Shown here: piece by piece, positions 20,620 to 32,889 of the stretch | Numbering within the stretch: the stretch's first letter is position 1 | Layout of the letters: each line of letters opens with the position of its first letter | NCBI GenBank assembly: GCA_964016985.1 | Contig: OZ024834.1 | Coordinates: forward strand, 82,992,289 to 83,056,288 | From: Anodontia alba | Lineage: Eukaryota > Mollusca > Bivalvia > Lucinida > Lucinidae | Length of the DNA stretch: 64,000 nt | Direction: 5' to 3' | Position numbers and translations under genes: made by a program | The notes under the pieces: generated by a model | Told to the model about the DNA's origin: nothing | Seen by the model: only the letters and a program-made list of their open reading frames with translations | Databases searched by the model: none

Positions 20620-22440
20620 TACTAATCCGCACCAATCGGTCAACTTTGTGACGTCACAGCCTGCCGCTAGTTCTCAGACAGGTAATAGTGTGGAAATGTA
20701 TAGAATTATATAGGAGCCCATCGTTTAACTAATAAAATCATTAATTTTCAATAACACAAGATATTATTATAACCTCGCAATAGATGGAAAAATGTATCTG
20801 CTTCAATTTGATACCAAATTTGTTGAAATAAAATAAATTTTAAAATGGCCCAGGTTGTAATGAATGCTACAAGGGGTTTTCCTTATTAAGTCTTTGTATT
20901 TTACAACAAAAATGAAAAATAGCCTTGATTCAATCGCCCAAAAGTCATATTTTTTAAAATTTCTCCGTTTGTTATAACATCTCATTCGATAGATCTATTT
21001 AATATCTATAGTTAGGTAGTAAAATATTGAATAAATTATTTTATTAAAAATGGCCCACAGGTTGCAGAATATAGCTATATTTGAAAAATGCGGAGCGAAA
21101 ATGTGTAATGATTACACAGACGCAGGTCTTGTGTACACATGATACTATAGAATGAATTGTTAAAGAGGTTGAAAGAATTGAAAAATAAAAAAGAAATTGG
21201 TATCCATTGATAGTATTATAAAGATTATTTAGCTTCAAAAAGGAAAACAAAGATATATATTTATAATAATATAAACTTATTTATTTATTTTTTGTTTATG
21301 TCGAATTATGTTTTATTCGGCAACTTATTGAAGCTTTAATGAAAATTTGATATAATAATTTTTTATCATAAGAAAACTACAAACTGCTTAATTACTTGTT
21401 TTTTTTTTGTTTTTTTTGTTTAATAACGAAAACAAAAATGCTTTGTCGGGATACAAGAAAAATACCTAAATGCGCGGCCACTCTTGCGATGTTTTCTTAA
21501 TAACAATTACTGCTAATGAATGCCAATTATGTCCTTATCTTGACGAAAGAAAACAACGAAATCACTTTTTACATAATTGACATACATGCTTATGCGCAAT
21601 TTTAATTGCACAGACAGAATCAAATCCAACATTTGTTGCATACACTAGCACTTTAATTGACACGATTTGCTCATTTTAGATTCCTGTACATAAATAAGGA
21701 CTAAAGTACATTGTTCATAATCATGGCTTCATCTAAGTGCGTGCGTGTACAAAATAAATTTATCTATAAAAAACTGAATGAGGGTGAGGCTCTCTCTCTC
21801 AAACGTTTTTCTCTAAATCTGTGACTAACACGATTCTCTCCAAATAAAAGCAGCATTAAATATGACGTACAACCATTGTAGTTCCAGATCAGCATGTGCA
21901 TACATTTTTCTCTGATAGAATGTGCAAGCTCTATTCAACATGCGGTGTTAAATATGTATATCTAATAAATAATTTATAATATTTAAAAAAAATACATTAA
22001 AACAAAATGATAATTGATATTATTTTCAGAAATAATTATTATAGTAATCTTTAGCTGTATATCATAATTCGGAAAATAAATAATCCTATGCTGGTCCTAT
22101 TTTGTTTCATAAAATGGTTCTCTATCTAGGAAATTAAAACATAATGATATTAATGATATTATTATTATTATTATTTTTATTATTATTATTTACTACTACT
22201 ACTATTATTATTATGTTGTACATCACAATTCCGAAGAATAAATATTATTATGCTGGTCATATTCGAAATGTTTTATTTGTAAAATAGCCACATGGATAGT
22301 TTATACTATCGTACATGTGTATTTGTATTTAGGGGTAAAATATTGCTATCGTATAAACCCTATTAGACACATTAAATTACTATCATACTGAAATTTGATC
22401 AAGTCGGTTTGGCTACCTGTTGACACAGCTTATACCTGCT
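20620..22440. other. AT-rich interior of the TIR-bounded insertion
   Basis: Low-complexity AT-rich DNA with ATT repeats near 22140-22215. There is a near-repeat of TTGTAGTTCCAGATCAGCAT between 21874 and 22930. No gene. Confidence 0.5.
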
Positions 22441-22447
22441 ATTTGAG

Positions 22448-22518
22448 TGGCAAACAGTGTAGACCTTGATAAGGTACTTTGTGATGTAATGTCTAATCAG
22501 GGTCACTGCCTTTTGTTA
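22448..22518. mobile_element. palindromic MITE A (diverged)
   Basis: GGCAAACAGTGTAGACCTTG on the left; the right arm (ATCAGGGTCACTGCC) is damaged. Confidence 0.65.
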
Positions 22519-22732
22519 TGGTGTGTTTATCAGAATACTGAGGTTAAATACTATAAACCACTTTCTCAGTCAGATTCAATAAATTGTTCACACCTTTTCA
22601 AACATTAGCCTAAAGGCAATTGTTTCAAAAACAAACCTGGGATACCAGATGATTCGATTCTACTCTTTACAACCCTTTTTTTTAACAAGGCCATTATAGA
22701 ACCAACTGATTCGTCTAAACATTGCTGGGTAA

Positions 22733-22802
22733 GTGTAAAATAGTGTAGACCCTGAACACATAATGCGTAATGTGACATCTGATCTGGATCTACACTGTTG
22801 GC
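22733..22802. mobile_element. palindromic MITE A (diverged)
   Basis: AATAGTGTAGACCCTGAACA and ATCTGGATCTACACTGTTGG are inverted arms. Confidence 0.7.
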
Positions 22803-22994
22803 ACAGACCTCTCTGTCTAAAATGTAGGGTAGTAGTAACAGTCATAATCCAAGGAAAACGACATTTTATCCATATTTGCTAACTACCCAACACAGAAATA
22901 ACACGAGTCTCTCCAAATAAAAGCAGCAACCATTGTAGTTCAAGATCAGCATGTGCATACATTTTTCTCTAATAGATTGTGCAAGCTGAATTCA

Positions 22995-23066
22995 ACATGC
23001 AGTATAGACTCTGATCAATATATTTCAGCGGACACACAGACTAATCAGGGTCTACATTGATCGCAT
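22995..23066. mobile_element. palindromic MITE A (diverged)
   Basis: GCAGTATAGACTCTGATCAA and TAATCAGGGTCTACATTGAT arms are visible; the ends are worn. A still more diverged member is at 23490-23553. Confidence 0.55.
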
Positions 23067-23789
23067 AATTCAAAAGCCCCATTTTTTTTAAAAGATTCAA
23101 TCATAATTGTTTCTTATTTTACTTGAAGACACCTCAAAGTTCTTGAAACGATCAACAAAACATTTTATTTTCATTTATATTAGCATTAAAAACAATTGTT
23201 CTAACATATATAAATACAAGTTAAATAACAGCACGTTGTTTATTTTCTGGTTCCATTTGTCTACTCTTATTATCATTATCCAGTGGGAACTAGAAGCTTC
23301 AGGCCACTTGACAAGTTAATAATGGCTAGATCTATAACTCATGCAATAAAAACAAGGTGATCAAAACACCAAATGAACATCAACATTTGAAAAGGACCAT
23401 TATGACTATGATCTAAGAATATGGGCAAACAAAGCATCATCTTTAACTGTGTAACTAAAGAAACACTGAATACTGTAGAATATAATGATTAACAGTGAAA
23501 ATCCTGATCAGAGTGTGCAGATGCGCTGACTGATCTGGCTCTTTAGTATTTGCATAATACATAATTTCCCTTTTTTCATAATCTGACACAACTGCCCTTT
23601 ATCTGAGACAGGTCACGGGGTCCTGCAATTCTTGAGATGATAAGATAAAACATAAATAGCATATGCTACATTAATTTTTATGTAAGTTTTTTGACAGTTT
23701 GTCTATTTTTTTTTTTTTTTTTTCTTAAGTTTAAATGATTGTTAAACAACATTCATGCATCAAGGAAAAAGTGATGATGATATTCTTAT

Positions 23790-24225
23790 TTTTCCCAGAA
23801 AGTAGGCTTTGACATGTCATGCGAATTGTCTCCAATAGGGACAGTTTGTATGGACTGTCAAACCTTTTTTTTTTTCTTTTCTTTTTTGTGGGGGTGGGGG
23901 ATGGGTAAAAATTTTAACCCTTAATCTTTTCCACTCTCTGGGCTAATTCAGCAGCAATAAACTGGTGATATTTGTTGAATTTTCCCCAGAAAATAGGATT
24001 TGATATTTTATGCAAATTGTTTGCAATGGAGATGTTTTGCATGAAATGTCAAACCATTTCCTTTTTAGGGATGGGGGTGATATTTGATCCCTTAACATTT
24101 ATCACTTTCTGGGCTAATTCAGCATGCGATAAAGTGGTTATTGTTTATCCAGAAAATAGGATTTGACACTTCATGCAAATAGTCTTCATTGGAGACAATA
24201 TTCATGAAATGTCAAATCCTGTTTT
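23790..24225 (+). repeat. tandem array, ~170-bp period, three units
   Basis: CCCAGAAAATAGGATTTGA and CATGCAAATTGTCT, followed by ATGAAATGTCAAACC, recur near 23796, 23984 and 24150. Each unit is itself partly palindromic (TTTGACATTTCATG against CATGAAATGTCAAA). Confidence 0.75.
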
Positions 24226-24284
24226 GAAAATAAAACATACAGAGGAATTGTTCAGGATATGTATTTGATGATTGTATTTTTTTC

Positions 24285-24415
24285 TCTCCATAAAAACATA
24301 AGTTGTGGGTACTCATTAGATGAGCCTTACCAAGGTTCTTCAAATGAGTACTCATTACATGCTTTTGCTTCACCGAGGTGCATCAAATTAATACCTACAA
24401 CATATGTTTTAATGG
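24285..24415. repeat. diverged relative of the hairpin MITE core
   Basis: AAACATAAGTTGTGGGTACT at 24294 and an inverted ACCTACAACATATGTTTT at the end resemble the stem of the 1238-type element with a different loop. Similar cores occur at 28535-28605, 30237-30300 and 46660-46760. Confidence 0.55.
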
Positions 24416-25137
24416 AGAACTGGAGAAAATTATCCCAATTTTTTATTCATTCATTCATTTGTTTTTAAATTATTTATACTTAATTAGATTTTCCCATTTG
24501 TTTTCTCCAGGTGAAATGATCGTTTTCTTTCAAATATTGTACCGAACCATCATCAGTAATTAAATACAACCTTAATTAATTAACTCATATGTTTTCTTAG
24601 ATTAACTATTGTTCTTCATTTTAAAATCTTACTGAATTACCATTCATTAAATATAATACATTTTTTAATTTATTAATTACTCTTGTTTTCTTAGGTTAAA
24701 CTATTGAAATTCGTTTAAAAATCATATTGAATTATCTATAACTAAATACAACACTTTTTATTTAATTTGAAATAATAATAATAACAATAATAATAATAAT
24801 AATAATTGATTTTCATCAATTAATCAATATTTTGTTATTATCATTATTAATTAATTCTTAGGTTAAACTATTGATATTCTTTTGAAAATCATACTGAATA
24901 ACCTGCTGAAATTCATTCATTCATTCATTCATTCATTCTAACTCGGACCTAGTCCAGTGTATATTCTAAAGAGCATCCATATATGATTTAATCTGAATTG
25001 TAGTAGTACTGTAGGTGTGTGACACTGGGTTGATTACACACCAGCTACACAGGTAAGACGACGTTTACGGACCTCCGATCAAAGGGAATTGATCGAAGCC
25101 TATCTAAAATGGAATATCGATAACCTGAGTGACAGTT
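24416..25137. other. AT-rich interior, no gene
   Basis: Imperfect AT-rich repeats (TTAGATTAACTATTG and variants), a (TAA)n tract at 24770-24805 and (ATTC)n at 24908-24940. No coding segment. Confidence 0.5.
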
Positions 25138-25158
25138 CCTGTAGTACGAGAATTCCTG

Positions 25159-25620
25159 GTAGTGCACGAGTCTCTGTAAGACAAGTGACCGCAGAGAGGG
25201 GGCATTTTTGACCTCAGGACCATTATTTGAACACTCTTGTTAAGGGCCTTTTAGCTGAAGCTACATTCCGAATATCAAAGGCCTGGGTTGTTTAGTATCT
25301 GACAAGAACAATTTTAAAGTTTTTCACTAGATAAGTCTCTGTAAAATAAATGACTCCCGCGGCAGGACCATTTTTGACTACGGTGCTAATTTGTACACTC
25401 TTGTTAAAGGACTACTAGACGAAGCTACACATCAAATATCAAAGACCTGAGCCTTCTAGTACCAGAAAAGAAGATTTTAAAGCTATTTCCTATATGAGGG
25501 GCACAGGGCTATAATTTGAACAATCTTGGTAGAGGCGTATTAGATGAAGTTACATACCAAATATCAAAGACCCGAGCCCCTAGTTTCAGAGAAGAAGATT
25601 TTAAAGGTTTCCCTAAACGA
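25159..25620 (+). repeat. ~150-bp satellite, three units right of the insertion
   Basis: Units restart at about 25170, 25325 and 25490 with GTCTCTGTAA, GGACCATTTTTGAC, ACACTCTTGTTAAAG, AAATATCAAAG and AAGATTTTAAAG. A mariner begins directly after the last unit. Confidence 0.85.
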
Positions 25621-25625
25621 TTCTA

Positions 25626-26286
25626 CGAGGGTGAGTCAATAAGTAACCACCCTATCCCATTTCCGATGGACCGAGACGGTCACGATTTTCATGCTTTGTT
25701 TCAATATATGTTTTATACGTGGGTACAAAATAGCACGCGTATCGAGTCTTTTTTTAACAAGATATTGAATGTCAAACATGACTAGTGATGCAAAGGCATG
25801 CTTTTCATCTAAAGTTGAGTACCGGGCTGTAATTCAGTACTTGTATTTAAAAGGTAAAACAGGCAAACAAATTCACGGCGAGTTAGCCGATGTTTATGGG
25901 TCCTCTGCACCATCATGCTCAGGTTAAAATCTGGGTAGGGGAATTCAAATGCGGTAGAACGTCTTTAGAAGATGAAGCCATGTCTGGACGCCCACTGGAT
26001 GCCACCGACGAAGAAATGTGTAAGGAAGTTCGGAATCTGGTATACTCTGATAGGCGAATTCAGGTGGAAGAAATAGTGCAGGCATTAGGCATTTCATATG
26101 ATAGCGTTTCAACAATCTAACATTATCGTTAAATTATGCGCAAGCTCACAGCCTGTTGGGTCCCCAAATCCCTTAGCGATGAGCAAATGGCAACCAGAGC
26201 ATCAGTATGCAACGCCTTGCAAAAGATAATTTTGTTTTGCGTCTGGTGACTGAAGATGAGACTCGGGTTCATTATTATGAGCCAGA
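25626..26286 (+). pseudogene. mariner transposon and transposase, 3'-truncated (copy 2)
   Basis: After TA at 25624 the left terminal repeat CGAGGGTGAGTCAATAAGTA begins. The transposase starts at 25778 with MTSDAKACFSSKVEYRAVIQ, shifts frame near 25915, then reads AQVKIWVGEFKCGRTSLEDE, SGRPLDATDEEM and SDRRIQVEE. It continues past a stop to TACWVPKSLSDEQM and finally HYYEPES, where it is cut by a SINE. It belongs to the same family as the 13624 copy but keeps part of the region that copy has lost. The catalytic C-terminal half and the right end are absent. Confidence 0.9.
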
Positions 26287-26420
26287 GAGTGGTGCAGTGG
26301 TTATGTCTCCTGAGTGAAGGGCTAGACGCTGCCGTCATAGCCGGCATGGGTTCAAATCTCACTCAGCCCAGTGGTATTTCTCCCTACACACTTTTTTCTG
26401 AAGTACTTGCATCAGTATTA
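26286..26420 (+). mobile_element. tRNA-derived SINE
   Basis: A-box-like TGGTGCAGTGG (26289-26299) and B-box-like GGGTTCAAATCTC lie about 60 bases apart, the spacing of a tRNA gene, followed by a non-tRNA body. The head joins the broken mariner directly. The SINE's 3' end is unclear. Confidence 0.7.
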
Positions 26421-26599
26421 ATCCTGGGTCGGAATTCTTTGTTGAAGTTTGTTTAAATCTTAAATTTATATACAGGGATATTTCTCCATTTTGTGTGAAA
26501 ACCCTTAATGTTAGACTGAAACTGTATTCGTTTTGGGCTGGGCCCCCTATATAAGTTATCCAAATCCAGCGTTTATTTTGATCTTAGGTGAGTATTAAG

Positions 26600-26735
26600 G
26601 ATTCTTGGGCCCATGAAAATTTCCAGAGGGCCCATGAAAATTTGAAAAGGCCCATCAAAATTCTAAATTTTACATGTATGTAAATGGGACATGGGCCCTT
26701 GGCCAATTTCAAGGGCCCATACTAATTTTGGTATA
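26600..26735 (+). repeat. short GGGCCCATG direct repeats
   Basis: GGGCCCATGAAAATT and variants recur about five times between 26607 and 26730, ending at the TA microsatellite. Confidence 0.6.
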
Positions 26736-26736
26736 G

Positions 26737-26848
<112 letters not shown>

Positions 26849-26854
26849 CCAGTG

Positions 26855-26945
26855 TCGACGAAACTAGATCAGCTTGCGCAGCGTGATCAAGATCAAAGAG
26901 TTTCGTTCTAAACCAATCTGATCTACGTCGAACCTGTGAATTGCC
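26855..26945. repeat. imperfect palindrome, MITE-like
   Basis: GTGTCGACGAAACTAGATCA against TGATCTACGTCGAACCTGTG form imperfect inverted ends with an inner repeat. It is possibly a separate small MITE family. Confidence 0.5.
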
Positions 26946-28530
26946 ATTATTGTTTTGAGTAATATTTCTTTCTTTTTTTTAATGAAATGTGCACTGTCAT
27001 TAGAAAACTGGTGCTGGAACAGATGATCTGCTTTACAGAAATTTATTGCTAGAACCACGTGTCATCAATACTAATCCTTTCATTATACTTATCCAGTGAA
27101 AACGTCCCTCTGAGCATAGGTGTAATTTAGGTCAGAGTGAGTGGGTTAGTCTAGTGCATAACTTGTCCACTCAGTTCACTGATTAGGTCATTAGTATAAA
27201 ATACTGTAATACATAAATCACACAGTATCCAACTAATACACAGACTGACCAGATTTGTAAGATATGAATAGATTCATTTTTATTTGTTTGGAACATTATT
27301 TTTTTCAAATACGAAGCACTGTGCACATCATGACAAATATGTGGTCAGTCGGCAAATATCTTGCTGAAGGGCTTTCATGAAAGTGTATATTCTCACTAAG
27401 TAAACATTTTTGGCATGATTATGCAAAGCTATTAAAAAGAAGTATGGACTAGCAGCAATGACCCGATAAGAATGCGCGGGTGCACATTCTGATCTAGAAT
27501 TTTGCATATTGCAAGCTATATTTATATATTAGAAGACGATGCACTGGAGTAACAGCAGCTCCTTTCGAATAAAAAAATGTACAGAACTGCAAGGAATCAG
27601 ATCAAAATGCACGGATGAACATACTAATATAGATTGTTGCATTTATAGCACACTATATTTAACCCATTGAATAAAGAAAGGTAACTAGTGGCGTCTGATC
27701 AGGGTCTCTACTGTTTACAGTTAGTTCAACCATTTGTTTCTCTACATAACATAGCCTGGCATACCTAAGATCGAAATTAGAATCTTCTAGTATATAGTGT
27801 GGGTGAGTTCCATTCAGTCTACAATAGTTTAACTGTTAGAAGATGATGTGCCAGACTATTAGCAAATCGTATCGATTAAGACACTGTACAGATAAGCAAC
27901 AATAAACCAGATCAGAGTGCGCGGATGCCCTATATTTATCACATATTTTCACGTACTTCTTTTTTATTGGTAAAATTACTTTGTATCTACAGGTATTCGA
28001 TAGTTTAAAATGAAAATGACTTTGTATCAAAGATGAAAGGATGAAATTGAAATATTTTTTAACTGTTCAAAATGAACTTAGCAGTTTTTTAAGTAAGCTT
28101 TCTATATATTACATTATGTCTGGTGTTGTCTTAATTTCAGTTATACAGGCAATATAGACTTTTAAGGCATTAACTATTAATGCATGATGTGTTTTTTTCT
28201 TATCCAATCAGAAGAAAGCCAAAAAAGATTTGGAAGTTAACCTGCATGTCATAAAACTTCCAATAAACAATACATGGAATGAGCATTTCCTGTATCTCAC
28301 CCTCCATAAGCAACACACAGACTAATATTATGTAACATTTGAAAGATCAAAAGATTAAATTTAGAACAGAAGGAGGTAGTATAAATAATAAAAAAAGAAA
28401 GAAACAAATGTAAATAAATAAAACTGGAAAACAGGATATCATACACATTAATTGCACAGTACTCCATATTCATGTAGCAGAGAGTATGTTATGATAATTA
28501 ATGTGTCTTCATTTTTCGACCAAAATAACT
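26946..28530. other. AKR-1 intron 2, no gene
   Basis: AT-rich intron with worn MITE fragments (GATAAGAATGCGCGGG near 27466, ATCAAAATGCACGGATG near 27600, GTGGCGTCTGATCAGGGTCT near 27689). No exon or complete element. Confidence 0.5.
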
Positions 28531-28667
28531 TTGTTGTGGATATTTATTAGAATTGCCTCACAGAGACAATTTTAATGAGTACCAAGCATATATTTTCTGG
28601 AGGAGAAACATAAAAATACAAGATCATAATCATTAATCGGTCAATTATAAAGTTTCTCAAATGAACC

Positions 28668-28670
<3 letters not shown>

Positions 28671-28745
<75 letters not shown>
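28671..28745. repeat. (TA)n microsatellite, left of TRIM
   Basis: About 74 bp of TA; the LTR element begins at its end. Confidence 0.95.
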
Positions 28746-28749
<4 letters not shown>

Positions 28750-28971
28750 ACGACCGAGCACTCCTACCTTCCATTATCTGCCTTGGCAGATTACGCATAG
28801 CTTCTAAGTATATATTCAATCTCTGACAACTGCGTCAGGGAGTCGTCTCTTTGGCTCAGTGGTTAGAGCATTGGATTTTTAACCGGGAGGACCGGGTTCG
28901 ATTCCCACGTCAGGCGTGGAATTTTTTTCAGCTATGCTTCATTCCTTTGTTGCGACTTTCATGTCGTAAGA
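28746..28971 (+). repeat. 5' LTR of the TRIM
   Basis: 226 bp. It contains the hairpin ATCTGCCTTGGCAGAT, a TATA-like AGTATATATTC, then a tRNA-like unit and a T-run. It differs from the 3' LTR by one substitution just 5' of the A box and one in the A/T run after the tRNA unit. Confidence 0.92.
28845..28916 (+). ncRNA. tRNA-Lys-like pol III unit in 5' LTR
   Basis: A box TGGCTCAGTGG (28852-28862) and B box GGTTCGATTCC (28895-28905) match tRNA promoter consensus. The anticodon position reads TTT, and the 3' portion CCCACGTCAGGCG is close to a tRNA-Lys end. A T7 run at 28922-28928 would terminate pol III. Stem pairing is incomplete (mismatches in the acceptor, anticodon and T stems), so it is a tRNA-derived promoter rather than a working tRNA. 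Confidence 0.8.
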
Positions 28972-28989
28972 TGGGGGCTCGTCCGGGAT
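28972..28989 (+). promoter_or_regulatory. primer-binding site matching tRNA-Pro
   Basis: TGGGGGCTCGTCCGGGAT directly follows the 5' LTR with no spacer. It is the exact 18-nt complement of the 3' end of tRNA-Pro including CCA, the same site used by murine-leukaemia-type retroviruses. It would prime minus-strand DNA synthesis. Confidence 0.9.
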
Positions 28990-29018
28990 AGGACTTTATA
29001 CGCCGAAAATGGCTTCCC

Positions 29019-29036
29019 GTCATCATAAATGATGAC
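29019..29036 (+). other. hairpin in TRIM interior
   Basis: GTCATCAT and ATGATGAC are perfect inverted repeats with almost no loop. It is the only structure between the primer-binding site and polypurine tract and could act as a packaging or dimerisation signal (inference). Confidence 0.5.
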
Positions 29037-29042
29037 TTCCTT

Positions 29043-29054
29043 GAAAAGGGGGAG
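29043..29054 (+). promoter_or_regulatory. polypurine tract
   Basis: GAAAAGGGGGAG ends exactly where the 3' LTR begins, the expected position of the plus-strand primer. Confidence 0.88.
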
Positions 29055-30594
<1,540 letters not shown>

Positions 30595-30668
30595 GAAAAG
30601 ATAATCGAATCCGCGACGCCTGATCATCGATCAGAAGCGCGTCCGACTGAGCTACAGACTGGGGCCAC
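30595..30668 (-). mobile_element. tRNA-derived SINE head
   Basis: On the minus strand, CTGTAGCTCAGTCGGACGCG supplies an A box and GCGGATTCGATTATC a B box at tRNA spacing. Only the head is recognisable. Confidence 0.6.
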
Positions 30669-30783
30669 ATTTTCTGTCTGTCAAACACACATTTCCTGTT
30701 TATTGCATCAGATACCCGCCACCCAAAAATTATTTAACTTTTATTTTTATTAATTTTATAATTATTATTATTAAGTGAAACTG

Positions 30784-30812
30784 AAAAAAAAAAAAAAAAA
30801 AAAAAAAAAAAA
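30784..30812. repeat. poly(A) tract
   Basis: Run of about 28 A. Confidence 0.9.
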
Positions 30813-30869
30813 CAGATGTAAAATAAATTGAATCAGAGGAATTTTGATAGGCTAACTATGCAAACAATA

Positions 30870-31085
30870 AAACGTTTGAAACCAGACACGGTTTCCATGA
30901 CAGCGTTTTCCGAACGCTGTGATTGGTTATTATTCGAAACGCTTGAAACGTTTCAGAAACGATGACCTGATTTGCTAAAATGCAAACGATCGTTTAAGCG
31001 TGGTCGAAACGCTCTGTATCAAAATTGTTAACAAACGTTTTGCATGCGTTTCCGTGGACATAAAAAAAACGCTGTCACCACTGTA
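30870..31085. repeat. unclassified GAAACG-rich repeat
   Basis: GACAGCGTTTTCCGAACGCT on the left and AACGCTGTCACCACTG on the right, with many GAAACGCTTGAAACG motifs between, give a loosely palindromic block that may be an old hAT-type MITE. Ends are not certain. Confidence 0.35.
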
Positions 31086-31948
31086 TGTACTGAAAAAAGT
31101 TAACTTTATTGTTATCTATGCCACTTAGCACACAATAAATGTTAAAGCGGATTGAAATAAATACATTATCTGCTCAGAGTGATTAATCGCACTCCATTTA
31201 ATACTCATTTGAGTTGTTTTGGGTATATAACAGATTCTGAGAGCCAAATATTCGTTTTTACTAAGCTTGGATTACGCTTAGTACACAATAAATGCTTAAG
31301 CTGATTGAAGATTGATAGTAAAATGTCAAGTTTCATGTTAATTCTTTAAGTAGTTTCTACAAATATAACGACTAGACAAACTGTACACATACGTTACACA
31401 TGTTACGTATTCGTATGACATGTGCACACTCACAAACTTAAGTCACTGTAAAGAAGTTAGAGTAGTCTTTTGCGGCCGATACACATGGCAATTAATACCA
31501 ACTATTTATTCAATGTTTTAACAATTTTGAACAAATGTTTGCGGTAACTTTAAATGTACGTGTTTATAAAACCTTTCTTGGATACATTTTGCACTGTGAG
31601 ACTTGCGCCGAAATTTCAGACGAAGATTGTAAATTATTCTATAATTCCGTAGAATTGTTAAATAGGAGAACACCTCCGTAATACATCTTAAAAATATTTA
31701 TGATTTAAGGATGAAGTATTTATGTTTTTTTTTGTTTTTTTTTCTTTATCGAAATTGATGTCAGTCATTGACGGAAAATCTCCATCATTTATATAAAGCA
31801 AAAGTACTCAATTTTGCATGTTTATGGCACATTTTCTTATTTTTTTTTTCAATTTTATCATGTATATAACATCTGATATTTAACATCTGATATTTAAAAA
31901 AAGTTTCCACGAAAAGTAAATGTCTGAAACAAAATCGAGGTTAGTAAT

Positions 31949-31998
<50 letters not shown>

Positions 31999-32181
31999 AA
32001 ACAAAATCGAGCTTAGTAATATTAAACATGTTCTGTAAATGGTTATCATTTGGAAGCCAGGTATACATCAACGAATGACGTAAGTCAGTCGATATGTATG
32101 TTTAGTATAAATATTGAATTTATCTATCTTACGAATTACTGATTTGTTTTAAATTCTTCAATAAACACAGATTGTACTTAC
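31086..32181. other. AKR-1 intron, no gene
   Basis: AT-rich, with a long poly(A) at 31952-31996. A small duplicated ACAAAATCGAG..TTAGTAATATT flanks that tract, so the A run appears inserted within a short direct repeat. Confidence 0.5.
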
Positions 32182-32327
32182 TTCTGCAGCCATTTTCCTA
32201 TTATTTCTTCTGAGTTTCCAAATGAGTATATATCAGATGTGTCGATGAAGTTGCCTCCGAGTTCGGCAAACCGGTCCATTAGCTTGTGACATGATGCTTC
32301 ATCGACTTGTCTGCTACTTTGAAACAA
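32182..32327 (-). CDS. aldo/keto reductase AKR-1, exon 2 (catalytic Asp and Tyr)
   Basis: 146 nt, acceptor TTCCAG and donor GTAAGT. It starts on a whole codon and ends two bases into a Lys codon completed by exon 3. It encodes [20 protein letters not shown], then [20 protein letters not shown]. The Asp of FIDT (about residue 65) and the Tyr of DIY (about 70) are the AKR catalytic Asp and Tyr. SEEIIGKW is the conserved helix that follows. Confidence 0.96.
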
Positions 32328-32384
32328 CTGGAACAATGTACAGACAACCTTCTTTATACTAACACTCGATACAACGACAAAAAT

Positions 32385-32600
32385 CGTTATAATGACAATT
32401 TGTCATTAAAAAAATGGTAAGAGAACAGTACAGGGAATGCCACAATCACAAACCGCAGCCCTTCCCAGACACCAAAAGGAAGAGGAAACCGACAAAACCA
32501 AATAAGCACAAATCGAACAAACGTACGAAAAGCACTAAGATTAGCTCTCTCTTCCAAGAGCGAAGCAGTCGCAATGCTAAAAGGACTGAGATACTTTAAG
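32385..32600 (-). repeat. R300 interspersed repeat, reverse copy
   Basis: Reads in reverse CAGTACAGGGAATGCCACAA, AAACCGCAGCCCTTCCC, TTAGCTCTCTCTTCC and TCGCAATGCTAAAAGGAC. It is truncated at the 5' part of the repeat. Confidence 0.75.
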
Positions 32601-32880
32601 TTAAGGGTAACAATATGTCGCAAATTGTGCAAGATTATTAAATTTAATACTTTAAAGAAATTAATATTTTAAATTGTGCAAGAATATTGAATTTAATACT
32701 TTAAAGAAATATATGTTATGGATCACATCAGTAAAGCGATCTTAATAACTATCCAAAACACGAGGAAATAAGAACAAACAACCTTTCTTACATATCAATC
32801 TGCTCATTATGGATTCTGTAAAACAATTCATTTTAATGGCAACGTATTTGGGAAAAATGCTGTCTTTGTAAGGTTCACTG
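32601..32880. other. AKR-1 intron 1, short direct repeat
   Basis: ATTTAATACTTTAAAGAAAT occurs twice (near 32640 and 32691) with TGTGCAAGA in front of each, a local tandem duplication. Confidence 0.5.
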
Positions 32881-32889
32881 TATATGTTA

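Larger units (their letters stand above)
20599..25158. mobile_element. 4.56-kb AT-rich insertion with perfect 21-bp terminal inverted repeats
   Basis: The left end begins CAGGAATTCTCGTACTACAG at 20599 and the right end, read from 25158 on the other strand, is the same sequence. The match is perfect over 21 bases and stops abruptly. Satellite units of the same family lie directly outside both ends. The interior is very AT-rich, has no open frame worth calling, and holds several MITEs and a short tandem array. A clean target-site duplication is not evident; about nine unexplained bases separate the right end from the satellite. It may be a large non-autonomous DNA transposon. No transposase identifies its superfamily. 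Confidence 0.7.

Noticed and set aside
30870..31085. Definite hAT transposon
   Set aside because: Palindromic tendency and repeated GAAACG motifs are visible, but no pair of clear terminal repeats with an 8-bp target duplication could be found.
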